A model generated the notes under the pieces. That model saw only the letters and a program-made list of their open reading frames with translations, did not search any database and was not told where the DNA came from. This document shows, piece after piece, positions 31,000 through 41,571 of a stretch of 64,000 nucleotides of DNA. The position numbers and the translations under genes were made by a program. The stretch covers positions 1 through 64,000 of the forward strand of contig JAHDVF020000518.1 in the NCBI GenBank assembly GCA_022606425.2, in the 5' to 3' direction. Each line of letters opens with the position of its first letter. Within the stretch, counting starts at the first letter, position 1. The DNA comes from Lepidostoma basale (Eukaryota; Arthropoda; Insecta; Trichoptera; Lepidostomatidae).

Positions 31000-31757
31000 G
31001 ATGCGCTGCATGAATGAATTCGAAACATAATATTAAAGCATGCAAAAATAGTGACCTTGTAACAAATGTGCTCATGTCTGAAGTGATGCTATTTGAAAAA
31101 TATGAATGTATGACAATTTGTGACATAAGCGCAAACGATAAGAAGCTGAAGCAAGTTACCGAATTTATCTATCGGGAAGCATGTTTAAGAGATGGACAAA
31201 TGGAAAAAGATATCGAAAGAACGGTCGGTGCTGGGAACAAAATTATTGACGCTCTCACTGCAAATTTAAATATTTCAACTAAATCAAAGATAGCAGTACA
31301 TAATGGAGTTCTAGTGCCAACCCTTATGTATGGAAGTGGAGTTTGAAGCTGCCAAAAAATGATGAAAATAGGATAAATGCCGTAGAACGACGGAATAAGA
31401 AAGAAATGTAAAGCTGATGATTGCGTCATAAGTAAAATGAAAAAAGGTTCTTTCAGATGGTTTGGACATATGGAACGAAAGAACAAGAGAAGAATATTTT
31501 AAGTGTTGTATACAAACAGTGTGAGTGGAAAGAGAGGTCCTGGAAGACCAAGGTAGGCATGACCAAATTAATCAAATACTGAAAGGCGGCAACATTCGAA
31601 GTCGGAAAAATCGACGAACGTGCATATTACGATCTATGAATGTAGAAGAAGCAAGTGAAGTATGTCAAGACCGAACGGTATGGCGGTCCATCCTCTCTGC
31701 TTACCCCTCCGGGGAAATTAAGTGATGGTTAGTTGGTTAGTTGGTTAGTTAGTTAAT
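31000..31757 (+). pseudogene. LINE-A, older subfamily, RT C-terminal copy
   Basis: The 110-codon frame 31014-31346 reads the region NSDLVTNVLMSEVMLFEK, KQVTEFIYREACLRDG, ERTVGAGNKI and AVHNGVLVPTLMYGSG. A frame shift follows, then FRWFGHMERKNKRRI. A 66-codon frame contains DQINQILKGGNIRSRKNRRT, CILRSMNVEEASEV and LSAYPSGE. The tail is GTTAGTTGGTTAG. Confidence 0.65.
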
Positions 31758-31939
31758 ATTAAACATGATATACCGTACTCCTTATACACACTTTAATTTC
31801 AATTTATTAAACAAATCATATACATACATTTTAGATATTATCCAAGACGCTTACGATGACAGTTTAAAAAAATAAAGATTTAATAACAATTTTTAAAAAT
31901 TAAATGAAAGACTATAAAGGAACAGTAGAGTAAGAAAAT

Positions 31940-32300
31940 GCCATGGAAAAAGCCATGTTAGGAATAAGCCTACGAGACAGAGTCAGAAACAATGAGGTGC
32001 GAGAAAAAACAAGGTCAATGACATCATCCTTCGGGTGGCGACTCTAAAATAGCAGGTCGCGTAGCCAGAAGCTCAGATGAAAAGTGGACAAGAAGACTGA
32101 TGACTTAGAGACCGTGGACGGCAAAGAGAAGTGCAGGGCGACCGCAACTACGGTGGAAGGATGATCTGAACAGACACGTCGGAATAACCTGGATGCGGTC
32201 TGCACAGGACAGAGTGACATGGAAGCGAATGGAAGAGGCCTTTGTCCAAGAGTGAACTAGAATAGGCTGAGAAAGAAGTAGAAGAAGAAGAAGAAGAGTA
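31940..32300 (+). pseudogene. LINE-E 3' end with (GAA)n tail
   Basis: The + strand reads AMLGISLRDRVRNNEVREK, then after frame breaks GRPQLRWKDDLNRHVGITW, DRVTWKRMEEAFVQE and a stop. (GAA)n is at 32275-32297. The minus frame over it is a shadow. Confidence 0.6.
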
Positions 32301-32344
32301 AGAAAATACATAAGACAATTATAAAATAATAATTAAATAAAACG

Positions 32345-32429
32345 ATGTTTTTGACTACTTCCACTTTTGTCTTTATTTCGACAGAGACCGGTTTCGCCAG
32401 ACTCGCTGGCATCGACAGACTCGTATAAG
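32345..32429 (-). repeat. P4 terminal repeat
   Basis: P4 end (ACTTCCACTTTTGTCTTTAT, then the motif 32386-32418). The related end at 43600-43660 shares the outer 50 bases. Confidence 0.55.
32386..32418 (-). ncRNA. Hammerhead-like motif (P4)
   Basis: The minus strand has CTGTCGA (one change from CUGANGA), an extra T, stem II GCCAG/CTGGC (5 bp perfect, loop CGAGT), GAAAC, short stem III with CG loop, and GTC. The best P4 copy. Confidence 0.5.
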
Positions 32430-32516
32430 TATACTTACTTAACCATTATTTCTTCACATATACTTACTTAACCATTCTTTCTTCACGTATACTTACTTAA
32501 CCATTCTTTCTTCATC
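32430..32516 (+). repeat. Three 29-bp tandem repeats
   Basis: TATACTTACTTAACCATT... is repeated at 32430, 32459 and 32488. The unit matches part of antisense LINE-A (CTTAACCATTCTTTCTTC), so it looks like local expansion of a LINE-A remnant. One unit with the same flank recurs at 33088-33116. Confidence 0.7.
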
Positions 32517-33195
32517 CATGGCCATACACTGAGAATCGACATGTACGGTCAAAAGATCATAACAGTGTTGTGAAATTAGAGTTTTTTTTACTCAAATGAA
32601 TGTTTTCACACCGAAACAATTTAAAAAAAATTAATAACATTACATATCAACAAAAATTAAACAAACCATCACGCCATTTTCTAGGAGGGGTAGGCAGAAA
32701 ACGGACTGCCACACTGCTCGATCCTGAAACAAATATCTTACTTCCTCCACACTCATACACGCACATCGATTCTTTCAACTTCTCACATGGCCGACCTTTA
32801 AAATTTGTTTAATTTGATCATGTCAAGTTTTGATCGGTTTCTCACGACTCGATACTATTTTCACATCAACGAATTTTTATGAATTAAAACACAATTTTTT
32901 TCACTTTCAAGTTTATTTTTATCGACATGTTTCGAAGGCTTACACCTTCATCATCGGAAGAACGATAAAAATAAACTCATAAGTGGAAAAAACAGTGTTT
33001 TAATTCATATAAATTCGACATTATGGAATTCCACAGTGTAAACGCCTTAAGTTTATCAAAAATCTTTTCACGTCGTTAACGCATACTTACTTAACCATTC
33101 TTTTGTCATCCATGACCATACACTGAGAATCGACATGTACGGTCAAAAGAGCCAAAAGCGTTTATGTTTTAATAACTCAAATGAATGTTTTCAGA
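32517..33195. repeat. 120-bp direct repeats flanking LINE-A and P2
   Basis: The block ACACTGAGAATCGACATGTACGG through CAAATGAATGTTTTCA is present at 32526-32612 and 33119-33196. Between them lie a LINE-A 3' fragment (32635-32870, minus) and a P2 inverted repeat (32875-33070). Confidence 0.6.
32924..32957 (-). ncRNA. Hammerhead-like motif (P2)
   Basis: The minus strand has CCGATGA (one change from CUGANGA), an extra T, stem II GAAGG/CCTTC (perfect), GAAAC, short stem III and GTC. Outside it TTTTTATC and GATAAAAA can pair as an extended stem I with a bulge. Confidence 0.5.
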
Positions 33196-33199
33196 ATTT

Positions 33200-33305
33200 C
33201 TTATATATAATATGTAATATGTATCACTGAAGAAGGACTGGTTGTCTGAAACATGTCTAAGTAATTTTGTTTTTTTAATATAAGTTTTTTATATACAAAG
33301 TTAGT
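33200..33305 (+). repeat. P1 terminal repeat
   Basis: Contains CTGAAGA (33227-33233, exact core class), an extra A, stem II GGAC/GTCT, GAAAC (33248-33252) and GTC ending at 33257. Stem I is poorly paired here. Confidence 0.55.
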
Positions 33306-33660
33306 TAGAATGTTTCAATCCTGGGATTGGTTTGAAGCAATTTCTCTTTTATTCTCTTCCATTCTTCCCTGTCTTGTGTGGCTCTTTTGAAATCTGCATA
33401 TGATGAATAGCGCACGTCCACCAACAGGTCCTCCAGGTGCTCTCGCCTTGGGCGTTCCCCTAGAGTTTGTCCCCTCGGTCATACCCTCCATTATGGCATG
33501 CAAGAGATCTTCTTGGCGTATTACATGGCCGATCCATTTTGCACGCCTTTCAGACAAGGTCCTGAGCAGGTGCTTTCTTCCTTCGATTCTTTGAAGAACC
33601 TCCTCATTCGTGATGTGGTCTCTCCAAGAAATTCCTAATAGTCTTCTATAGGACCACATT
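33306..33660 (-). pseudogene. LINE-D C-terminal fragment
   Basis: A 114-codon minus frame reads SYRRLLGISWRDHITNEEVL, LSERRAKWIGHVIRQEDLLH, EGMTEGTNSRG, then a frame shift into the R-rich tail, ending NQSQD. It is nearly identical in order to 57780-58245, which has no frameshift in this part. Confidence 0.65.
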
Positions 33661-34300
33661 AATGTACGAGTATATAAAAAATAAAAAGTGAAATAAACGT
33701 TTTCACACCAAAATAATAGTTATGTTGGATATTTGCTTCGTTTAAATAGGCTTTTATTTATTTAAGGGTTTATAATATTTGTAATTTAATTCAAAGACAA
33801 ATATTAGCTTCATATGAAACCAATATATTCGACGCTAATCCGCTTCACGTTTACTCCATCGAAAAGCATTAATTTTACTTTACGAACGTACTCTTACCAT
33901 AATTAAATTATAAACAATTATACGGCTAATGTATTGTAACAACTAGAGTTCATGTAAATGTCACACAGATTGAACATTTCCCAATCAGATTATGGTCCTA
34001 ATTTGACTCCTATCCCAGCATCTAATTCCTAATTCCCGGCGGATCGAACTAAATGATTCTCTATTGATTAGACTTCAAATCTATACAAAGTGAAATTACA
34101 ATGCGACAAATCTGAGACCGCTACTGTCAAAGGCTGTAATTTGGTTGTGACTAGAAATTACCGGATACACTGTTACTTGAAACATTAATTTTGGTGACCT
34201 AAAACCTTTTTTAACCAAAATCACGTGTCCGTCTAACAGAAATATAAAAATTGATGACAAAATAATTGAAACTATTGAAGAATACATCTACCTCGTACAT
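33661..34300. other. Unassigned spacer
   Basis: No family or gene was recognised. 33720-34100 looks single copy. Confidence 0.4.
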
Positions 34301-34304
34301 AAGT

Positions 34305-34875
34305 TAAAAATGGGAAAAGAAAACCAGATGGCAGAAAAACCCATAAGAATTACACTTGGTTGGGCAGCCTTCGGAAAGCTCAGTCATATAATGAGAACCA
34401 AGGATATCCCCATTAATTTAAAAAGGAAAACCTACGAAGCATGCATATTACCTGTGATGACATATGGTTTGGAAACAATGTTCCTGACCATAAATACTGT
34501 CCACAAATTGGAATGCGCGCAACGATCCATGAAGCGGCAAACGTTGGGCATAAGTCTGAGTGATAAAATTACAAATACAGAAATCAGACGCCGAACAAAA
34601 GTCGCCAATATCATGGATCGGATCGCAACATTGAAATGGCAATGGGCAGGACACGTAGCCAGATAGCCAAGTTCAAGATGGACTCCCAAAGTCTTAAAGT
34701 GGAGGCCATGGGAAAAAAAGGGGGGTCGGTCGGCCACAAAAAAGATATGCCGACGATATTGTTGTGATTGCCGGGAAAAAAATGGATTGAAACGGTACAG
34801 GATAGAAAAAAATGGACAGATGGAAGAGGCCTACACCCAGCAGTGGAGGGAAGGCTAGGAAGAAGAACAAGATAA
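34305..34875 (+). pseudogene. LINE-E C-terminal copy
   Basis: An open + frame of 118 codons (34310-34666) reads ITLGWAAFGKLSHIM, NLKRKTYEACILPVMTYGLE, SLSDKITNTEIRRRTKVANI and WQWAGHVAR before a stop. Past the stop the basic GRPQKRYADDI-like tail follows, ending GAAGAAGAACAAG. The reverse-transcriptase catalytic core is absent. Confidence 0.65.
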
Positions 34876-34949
34876 CCTTTTTAAATAAATGAATTCTTCT
34901 GTAGTTTTCCAAAGTTTGTCCTAGGACCTCAATTATAATAATAATAAAT

Positions 34950-35035
34950 AATAATAATAAATTGGAAAATTTATAAAGCGCCATTTTTATGAATTACTCA
35001 TCTCAAGGTACTTTTAGTACAAGACCTTAAAGTAC
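34950..35035 (-). mobile_element. LINE-H 3' end
   Basis: (TAA)n then TTATAAAGCGCCATTTTTATG and TCATCTCAAGGTAC: the 3' UTR seen next to the coding end at 23640-24020. Confidence 0.55.
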
Positions 35036-35640
35036 TTTTGACCAATTAATCAGATTAGCCAAAATATGATCAATTATTTTATGAATAAATACACTTTGTG
35101 GTTAGACATTTCAAACTTATATTTATACTGTTTTTACTATATTGTCTTAGTGAAGCTTGGGTCCAAGAGAAACAATTTAGTATCTGAATAACTGCACGCA
35201 GTATTTTTACACTTTATTATACTTTTTTCGGACATGTTTCGGTTATCACATAATCTTTTTCAATCTAATTTTTTTAGCAATTAAATAAAACAGAGTGATC
35301 GCTCATTTATTAAAAAGGGTGGAGTTATGTATAAAGGTGGAGGAGGTACAATTATGATTGAGAAAAGGGGAGAAAAAACGGAAATGCGTATTGATTTTAA
35401 ATTTAGATAGTTATTTAATGATAGTTTTAATATATATGATGGCTTTTTAATTTTTAAATTATTAAATGAAAGGATTATATGTATTATAATTATGCAGTAT
35501 TTCGATACCGTTTTCTTTGTTAAATGTATGATTATTTTCAATTAATTAAATAATTAGCGAACACCGAATTTTTTTTTAAATGCATCTAATGTATGATTTT
35601 ATTCTTATGTTGTGTTTGTCTTTTAATTTTAGATAAACTT
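35036..35640. other. Unassigned AT-rich spacer
   Basis: Only low-complexity frames. A P-like ACATGTTTCGGTTATC word at 35232 may be an old P-family trace. Confidence 0.4.
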
Positions 35641-35875
35641 AAAGCGTTAACACTGTAGAATTCCATAATGACGAATTAATATGATTTAAAACACTTTTTT
35701 CCATTTTTGAGTTTATTTTTCTCAACATGTTTCGAAGGCTTACACCTTCATCATTGGGAGAGTGATATAAACTGATGAAGTATTATAAGTCTTCGTAACA
35801 TGTTGAGAAAAAATAAACTTAAAAGTAGAAAAAAACAGTATTTTAATTCATAAAAATTCGTCTTTATGTTTTAAC
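35641..35875. repeat. P2 inverted pair
   Basis: A minus copy at 35724-35757 (CCAATGA, T, GAAGG/CCTTC, GAAAC, GTT) faces a + copy at 35765-35805 (CTGATGAAG, CTTCGTAACATGTTGAG). The two share an outer end (AAAACACTTTTTTCC / GAAAAAAACAGTATTTT). Both are mutated. Confidence 0.6.
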
Positions 35876-36026
35876 ATAGCATAATAATGAAATAACATAA
35901 AAAGGGGTGATCGGTTGGTTCTAAATAAAACAAAGTGGTGTTAAAACAAAAATATCACACCACAAATTGGGTACTTAATACGAGTTATTATGTTATTTAA
36001 TTACTGTATTACTATATTCATGCCCC

Positions 36027-36194
36027 ATGCAACCATACAGTAATTTGACGAATGTAACATCGAAATTCTATTCGTCGCCTCATCCAAGATTAGCCAATAT
36101 TGTCGACGCAGGGGTATTTTCGCTGCAAAATCAATTATCACAGTCGGCGCTTCCAAGCCTAGCGGCACAGCCCGGTAGCGATACTACGGCGTAG
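36027..36194 (+). CDS. Unrecognised 55-codon frame in a GC-richer island
   Basis: The frame (open from about 35979) starts MQPYSNLTNVTSKFYSS and ends LAAQPGSDTTA before TAG. The composition (S, P, A, Q rich) and local base composition differ clearly from the AT-rich surroundings (36030-36290). It could be part of an exon or of an unknown element such as an LTR. I know no family for it and see no clear splice pair. Confidence 0.25.
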   Translation: MQPYSNLTNVTSKFYSSPHPRLANIVDAGVFSLQNQLSQSALPSLAAQPGSDTTA

Positions 36195-36544
36195 ATAGCT
36201 ACGATGCTATGGCACAACACGCGGAAGACAAAACCCTGCCGACTTATCACGTATGCGCAGCAATGGAATTGAGAGCATTTGTGTAATACTACGTGCAACA
36301 TTAGTGTTTCAATTGTCGTAGTTTCAATTGCGGTAATGAACCGTAGATGAAAATTTTAGCTTCACTACATTGTGTTTATATACTATCTCCTAAAATAGAT
36401 ACTTATTGTTTCTCGAAGAATTATGTAAAACTCCATATTTCATTTTTCAATTTTTTTAATTAATATTTTTTAAATCATAAACATTACAAAATACTACCAA
36501 ATCGTTTATGACTATAGAATAAAAAAAAACAAGTTTAAACACAA

Positions 36545-36700
36545 TATATAATATTTCTATTTTTCTTTTTTATACACTTTGTATATACAACACTGATATT
36601 AAAAAATAAAATTGTATATACATGTTTCGGACAAACAGTTCTTCTTCAGTAAAGATTCATATTTATAAAAATATTATAAAATTATTGTGTTTACATGATC
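36545..36700 (-). repeat. P1 terminal repeat, inverted
   Basis: TATACACTTTGTATATACAAC start. The motif on the minus strand (36624-36649) has exact core CTGAAGA and GAAAC, but the triplet is changed to GTA. Confidence 0.55.
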
Positions 36701-36837
36701 TGACAGATGTTATAAATATTTATTTTAGAACGTTAATGCTTTTGTTATAACAAATATTATGATTCAATTTAAAATTTAAAATAATAATTTTAAGTTCTTA
36801 TTATAATTTACTTACAACAAAGGAAATAAATTAAAGA

Positions 36838-36930
36838 TTGAACTTGACGTTAAATTAATAAAATTATTTATTATTTAATATTTTATTTATTTTTAATAGC
36901 TTTTTTTAATTTCTAAAATTTCGAGATAGC
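36838..36930 (-). pseudogene. PLE endonuclease C-terminal end
   Basis: The minus strand reads LSYLEILEIKKSY with a stop and the 3' flank TTAACGTCAAGTTCAATC. This corresponds to 1240-1345 in the other copy (TTTAACGTCAAGTGCAATC). Confidence 0.55.
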
Positions 36931-36951
36931 TCAAAGTTATATTTCTATTAT

Positions 36952-37365
<414 letters not shown>

Positions 37366-37575
37366 TTCAAAATATCAGAGTTATGTATTCGACTACGAAT
37401 CAGTTGGAAAAAATGAACACCCAAATGGATAGTTCGTCTGATTTCCAATGACTGGTAGTCTAGCATACCCAGCAAGAAATAAATTTGGTACAGCCAGGAG
37501 TAATAACCATTTTCTTTAAAGTACAAAAAACGTAGGAACTTTATTCTGTACCTTCTCAATCGTTGGTTCGATCAA
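37366..37575 (-). pseudogene. LINE-I fragment (upstream part of the C-terminal region)
   Basis: The minus strand reads IEKVQNK, then, one frame over, FLRFLYFKENG, LLGMLDYQSLEIRRT and LGVHFFQLIRSRIHNSDIL. 'QNKFLRYLYFK...SLExRR' is a Jockey/CR1-type block. One frameshift after QNK. Confidence 0.6.
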
Positions 37576-37582
37576 CCAAAAT

Positions 37583-38111
37583 AAACTAACTAACTAACTA
37601 ACCATCACGCCGTCTCCCCGAAACGGTAGGCAGAAAGAATGGACTGACACACTTTTCTTTCCTGACATGTTTCTCTCGATTCCTCAACAATCATACATCG
37701 TGTCATGCATTCTTTCACTCCTCACATGGCCGACATTCAATATTTGATTTTTTTGATCGTGCCACGTTTTCCTCGGTCTTCCTCTATTTCTGGTTCCATT
37801 TACATCATTAACATATAATTTTTTTACCATTGTTTCTTCATTCAATTTTTTCCATTTGTCCAAACCATCTTAATGATCCTTTCATTATTTTGTTCATGAC
37901 ACCATCATTTGCACTGCATTCACTTCTTATATTTTCATTCGACACTCTATCATACACAGAGTATCTACACATTCGTCTAAGAGATCTCATTTCTACTGCA
38001 TTTATTCTACTTTCATCCTTATTTTGCCGGTTCGATGCTTCGCTTCCATACATAAAGGTCGGTAGAAGAACACCATTGTGCACTGCCATTATAGCTTTTT
38101 TGGAAAGGTGG
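37583..38111 (-). pseudogene. LINE-A copy with 8-bp TSD
   Basis: Flanked by ACCAAAAT at 37575-37582 and 38112-38119. The minus frame reads MAVHNGVLLPTFMYGSEASN, INAVEMRSLRRMCRYSVYDR and MKGSLRWFGQMEK, then frame breaks before the terminal block. The tail (TAAC)n is at the left. The 5' truncation is at AVHNG. Confidence 0.7.
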
Positions 38112-38591
38112 ACCAAAATCATTTGGTGTAAAAACAAAATAAATGTATATTAAAATATTTGTTTCATTTCTGATTTGAACATGACAATTCAATAAATAAA
38201 AAAATGGTATACATGCAACAAAACCAACAAAAAATGTAAACAAACATTTATTTACAAATCTAAAAAAAGACTCACATAAACCACATGAAGAATATTTTTT
38301 CTTTGCGGGTAACAAGCCTCGCATCTCGTTTGTATTTATACCGGGTACGTAAGCTCCTGATTTATTATATAATTTAACACTTACGGCACAACGGGCACAT
38401 GTATTTCTATTATTGAGAAATCTTACCTGATTCAATTGAAAAATAAACCATTCCACCTTAGACGTGACAGAACTTGCAAAGCTCTCTCCCTTTGAGAAAA
38501 AGATTTTTGGAGCTTCTCCAAAAACGGATGAAAATATTGAGTAATTTGATTTAAAAGTTCGGAAAACAAAACGCTCCAGATCTACTCGTTT
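38112..38591 (-). CDS. Unrecognised long open frame, possible exon(s)
   Basis: On the minus strand one frame is open for about 160 codons in AT-rich DNA, where long frames are rare. It reads from KRVDLERFVFRTFKSNYS through a Cys-containing part (CARCAVSVKLYNKSGAYVPG, KKYSSCGLC) to a hydrophobic stretch (CLFTFFVGFVACIPFFYLL, one possible membrane segment) and NDFG. A consensus donor CAG|GTAAGA lies inside at 38427/38426, preceded by an AG at 38593-38592, so 38427-38591 (55 codons) could be one exon. Before the LINE-A insertion a stop followed NDFG. No family is recognised, and a retroelement origin is not excluded. Confidence 0.35.
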
Positions 38592-38765
38592 CTGTATTTT
38601 TCTTTATAAAAATACACGAAAACATGTTTGTTCTTCTAACAGTTTGTTTGTATAATTTAATGTCGTTTATTTATTGTATTATATTATTACAGACAAAGTT
38701 TAAACATTTTATTCATAACTTTTCTAAAAGCCATTTATTTTACTTATTGAACAATAATGTATAAT

Positions 38766-39025
38766 TGTATCTCAATAGAGACGAAGGTGCAAATTGGAAA
38801 CTGAATATGGTTGATCAATGTGTTTACAGGACTTGTCACTTGACCTGTCATTGGTTGGGTTAAGCGCACGCTTTATGTAATTACAATATTCCCCATTCCA
38901 ACTTTTCTTTATGACCATGTATGACAAATTTTTGGAAGTTGTATATATGTTACAAATCTATGCCTAACCCACAGTGGGTGAAATCCAGTATTCGTATACA
39001 AGTATAAGTATACATTCACATAAAA
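38766..39025 (+). repeat. FB1 copy with one arm and outer segment
   Basis: CTCAATAGAGACGAAGGTGC, CAGGACTTG...GACCTGTC, GGTTAAGCGCACGC, then the outer segment CAGTGGGTGAAATCCAG. The second arm is missing. Confidence 0.6.
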
Positions 39026-39029
39026 AAAA

Positions 39030-39180
39030 TACAATAATATATAACTCCATAATGAATAGTGATTAATGACTATTTTTTTAATTTTAATTCATGGGAGTGA
39101 CTTATTTTAGCATTCAATGGCATTATCAAATGTCACATATTATAATAAATAAATAAAAGCTTTAGAAAAGAGACTTTTTA
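39030..39180. repeat. P3 decayed fragment
   Basis: GGGAGTGACTTATTTTAGC and TGGCATTATCAAATGTC; the + arm is reduced to AATAAAAGCTTTAGAAAAGAG. Confidence 0.4.
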
Positions 39181-39719
39181 ATAAATATTAAATAATTTTC
39201 ATAAACTTTTCTCATTCTTAATTTGTATAAATCAAAAGTGCTTGTAAATAGTAATTTTCTCTTTAATTTTTTTTATAATACAAATTTATTTCATTTGTAA
39301 CAAGTACGAGTACAACTAATTTAAGTCCCAAACAGCTGCACGGAAGCTCTTTAAACTTTCCATTTATCGATGGCCATTACAGGGATCAGAAGATAATATT
39401 TTAGTTGTAGTTATAGCGAATTAACATAAATATGTTGGAAAAAATTAGAAAGTTAAAGGTTAGTGTGCATTCCTATATAGAAAAAAATCTAAAAAATAAT
39501 CGTTTAAACTAAACACATGATTTACTATGTTTTCAGAATTAGTTTCATCTTATAAGGCGACGATCGTTAACTGAATTTATTTCGCGTGATAACTATAACT
39601 AATCACATTGTCCTAATATTACAAAACTGGTCCTTAAAACATAATGTTTAAATTATATAATTGTAAACGAGGGTGTTTTTTTGATTATTTGCATCATTTT
39701 CTGATTTCTTTTTTTGGGG
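39181..39719. other. Unassigned spacer
   Basis: No family or gene was recognised. Confidence 0.4.
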
Positions 39720-40262
39720 GGTTGTGGTGAGGGTTGAAAGACGGTGGAAGTTTCAGCGTTTATAACAGATCACAAGTAATCATACGTAAATAGTATTATG
39801 TACTCGTGATGGAGCGTGGCTGGATTTCGATAGCAGCGGGGCGGAGTCCGGGGGTGAACAGTAGAGGATGATGGCTCGCTGGGCAATAGCGTCGGTCGGC
39901 TGGAGCGAAGATTCGTCGAAGGTTTCGCGGCGTAGCAGGGTAGACAGTTGTGTAGCTCGGTAGGAAGGTCGGAGGTGTCTCGTACGTAGATTTGGTGGCG
40001 TAGACTCGTGTCGGTTAGAAGTCGCGATACTAACTGACGTATTGGGTGTTCGGAAGTACCGTTTTTATATGCTTTGCTTGCCTTTGTACAAATGCCCTGC
40101 TCTAGTGACCTAGTGACCAAACTGAATAAATGTGGGCCCTCGAATCATCAGATTTGATAAGTAGGTCCTGAGTCGGCGTTTTTCGGTTATTCGTGTCATA
40201 TATTTCATCATGAAATATGTTTATCTGGGTTATGCATTTAACCCCGACACTTTATTTTATAC
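39720..40262 (-). mobile_element. Candidate solo LTR with core promoter
   Basis: On the minus strand the segment starts TGTCGGGGTTAAATGC (40262 downward), a TG start and short inverted end typical of LTRs. It is far richer in GC than its flanks. A TATA box (ATATAAAA, minus strand of 40063-40070) lies about 30 bases before TCAGT (minus strand of 40033-40037), an insect initiator. A far end near 39722 (TGTGGTGAGGGTTGAAAG read on +) only loosely mirrors the start, and I see no 4-6 bp duplication. The 116-codon minus frame 40120-39770 is rich in P, S and T and not recognised. Confidence 0.35.
40033..40070 (-). promoter_or_regulatory. TATA plus initiator core promoter candidate
   Basis: TATAAAAAC followed at the usual 30-base distance by TCAGTTAGT on the minus strand; the predicted start is near 40035. 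Belongs to the LTR candidate. Confidence 0.35.
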
Positions 40263-40431
40263 AAGATGTCTAAAAAGAAAGGTTATATTTAGTGGATCGA
40301 TAATAAAATCAAGCCGTTTATCGAAGAAACAAATTAAAATACATAATTTGGACATTTATTTCAGTTAAATAGTATGGTCCTAATGGAAACCCTCCCGTTC
40401 GAGGCACTCATTTAATCGAACAGTAAAAATT

Positions 40432-40665
40432 GTTGTATGTACAAAGTATATAAAAAAAGAAAAAGAATTTTTTTTGTAATAATTTTAAATATCTATACAA
40501 TTTCATTGAGGAAGGACCGGGTTGTCCGAAACATGTTGGTATTAAATTTTAATTTGTTTAAAAGTTAGTGTTGTATTCGTATATTAAAGTACCTATATAA
40601 AAAAAATATATATAACTTCTACAACACAAATTATGGCGAACAAATAATAAATTTAATATATTTTT
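40432..40665 (+). repeat. P1 terminal repeat
   Basis: Motif at 40506-40537: TTGAGGA (first core base changed), an extra A, stem II GGAC/GTCC perfect with loop CGGGTT, exact GAAAC, triplet GTT. The inverted P1 outer ends (TACAAAGTATAT at 40440 and ACAACACAAATTATGGCG at 40621) enclose it. Confidence 0.6.
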
Positions 40666-40667
40666 TG

Positions 40668-40866
40668 TGAATGTATACTCATACTTGTATACGAATACTG
40701 GATTTTACCCATTGCGGGTTATCAATTCATGATTTAATTGTATCTCAATAGAGACGAAGATGCATCTTGAACATCTACGAACTTCTACAATGAAATCATG
40801 AATTGATAACCCGCAATGGGTGAAATCCAGTATTCGTATACAAGTATAAGTATACATTCACAAAAA
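40668..40866. repeat. FB1 short MITE-like form
   Basis: Inverted arms of about 70 bp: GAATGTATACTCATACTTG ... CATGATTT (40674-40737) faces AAATCATG ... CAAGTATAAGTATACATTC (40793-40858). The long inner arms of the full FB1 are missing, so it is an internally deleted derivative. Confidence 0.7.
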
Positions 40867-41100
40867 ACATTGTAATCATATCTGGTCTAATGTTTGGCAT
40901 ATAGATGGGATTGACATCTCCAGGCGGCTTCTAACAATGCGCTAATGGCGTGGTAGCCTTTCACATTGTGTTAAAAAAGATGTTCTGCTTAATGCTTATT
41001 AAACATAAATCTCCATAGATGGCGTTAGTATGTGGATTATATATAGAGTAATCTTAAAAAGATTAACATATGTAATCAAAATCTTCATAGATGGCACATT
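40867..41100. other. Unassigned spacer
   Basis: No feature was recognised. Confidence 0.35.
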
Positions 41101-41139
41101 GAAACTGACATGTGAAATCTGGTGTAGCACTTTAACATA

Positions 41140-41318
41140 TATTCAACTTCCAAAATTTGTCAGACATGGTCATAACAAATGTGGAATGGGGAATGTTGTA
41201 ATTACATAAAGCGTGCGCTTAACCCAACCAATGACAGGTCATAAGTCCTGTTAACACCTTGATCAACCATATTCAGTTTCAAATTTGCATCTTCGTCTCT
41301 ATTGAGATACAATTAAAT
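41140..41318 (-). repeat. FB1 single arm
   Basis: CAAAATTTGTCAGACATGG through CCAACCAATGACAGGTC to CATCTTCGTCTCTATTGAG. Confidence 0.6.
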
Positions 41319-41571
41319 TTAATATATGTTTGGAAATTGTAAATTTCCAAGTAAAAGTTTTAACCGCAACCGGGTTATGAAACAATCTATCTGTCTTTAC
41401 ATAGAAATATCTATTATATTATAGAAGTGCGAAACTTTACCATTCAAACCGAATTCAGTTCACAATTTCGAATCTATGTCAAAATACATCCGCGCACGGT
41501 GTTAGATATTTGATGCTTTAGTAACTATTTCATAGAATTAGAGTGAATTAAATTAATGTGTATTTTATGAT

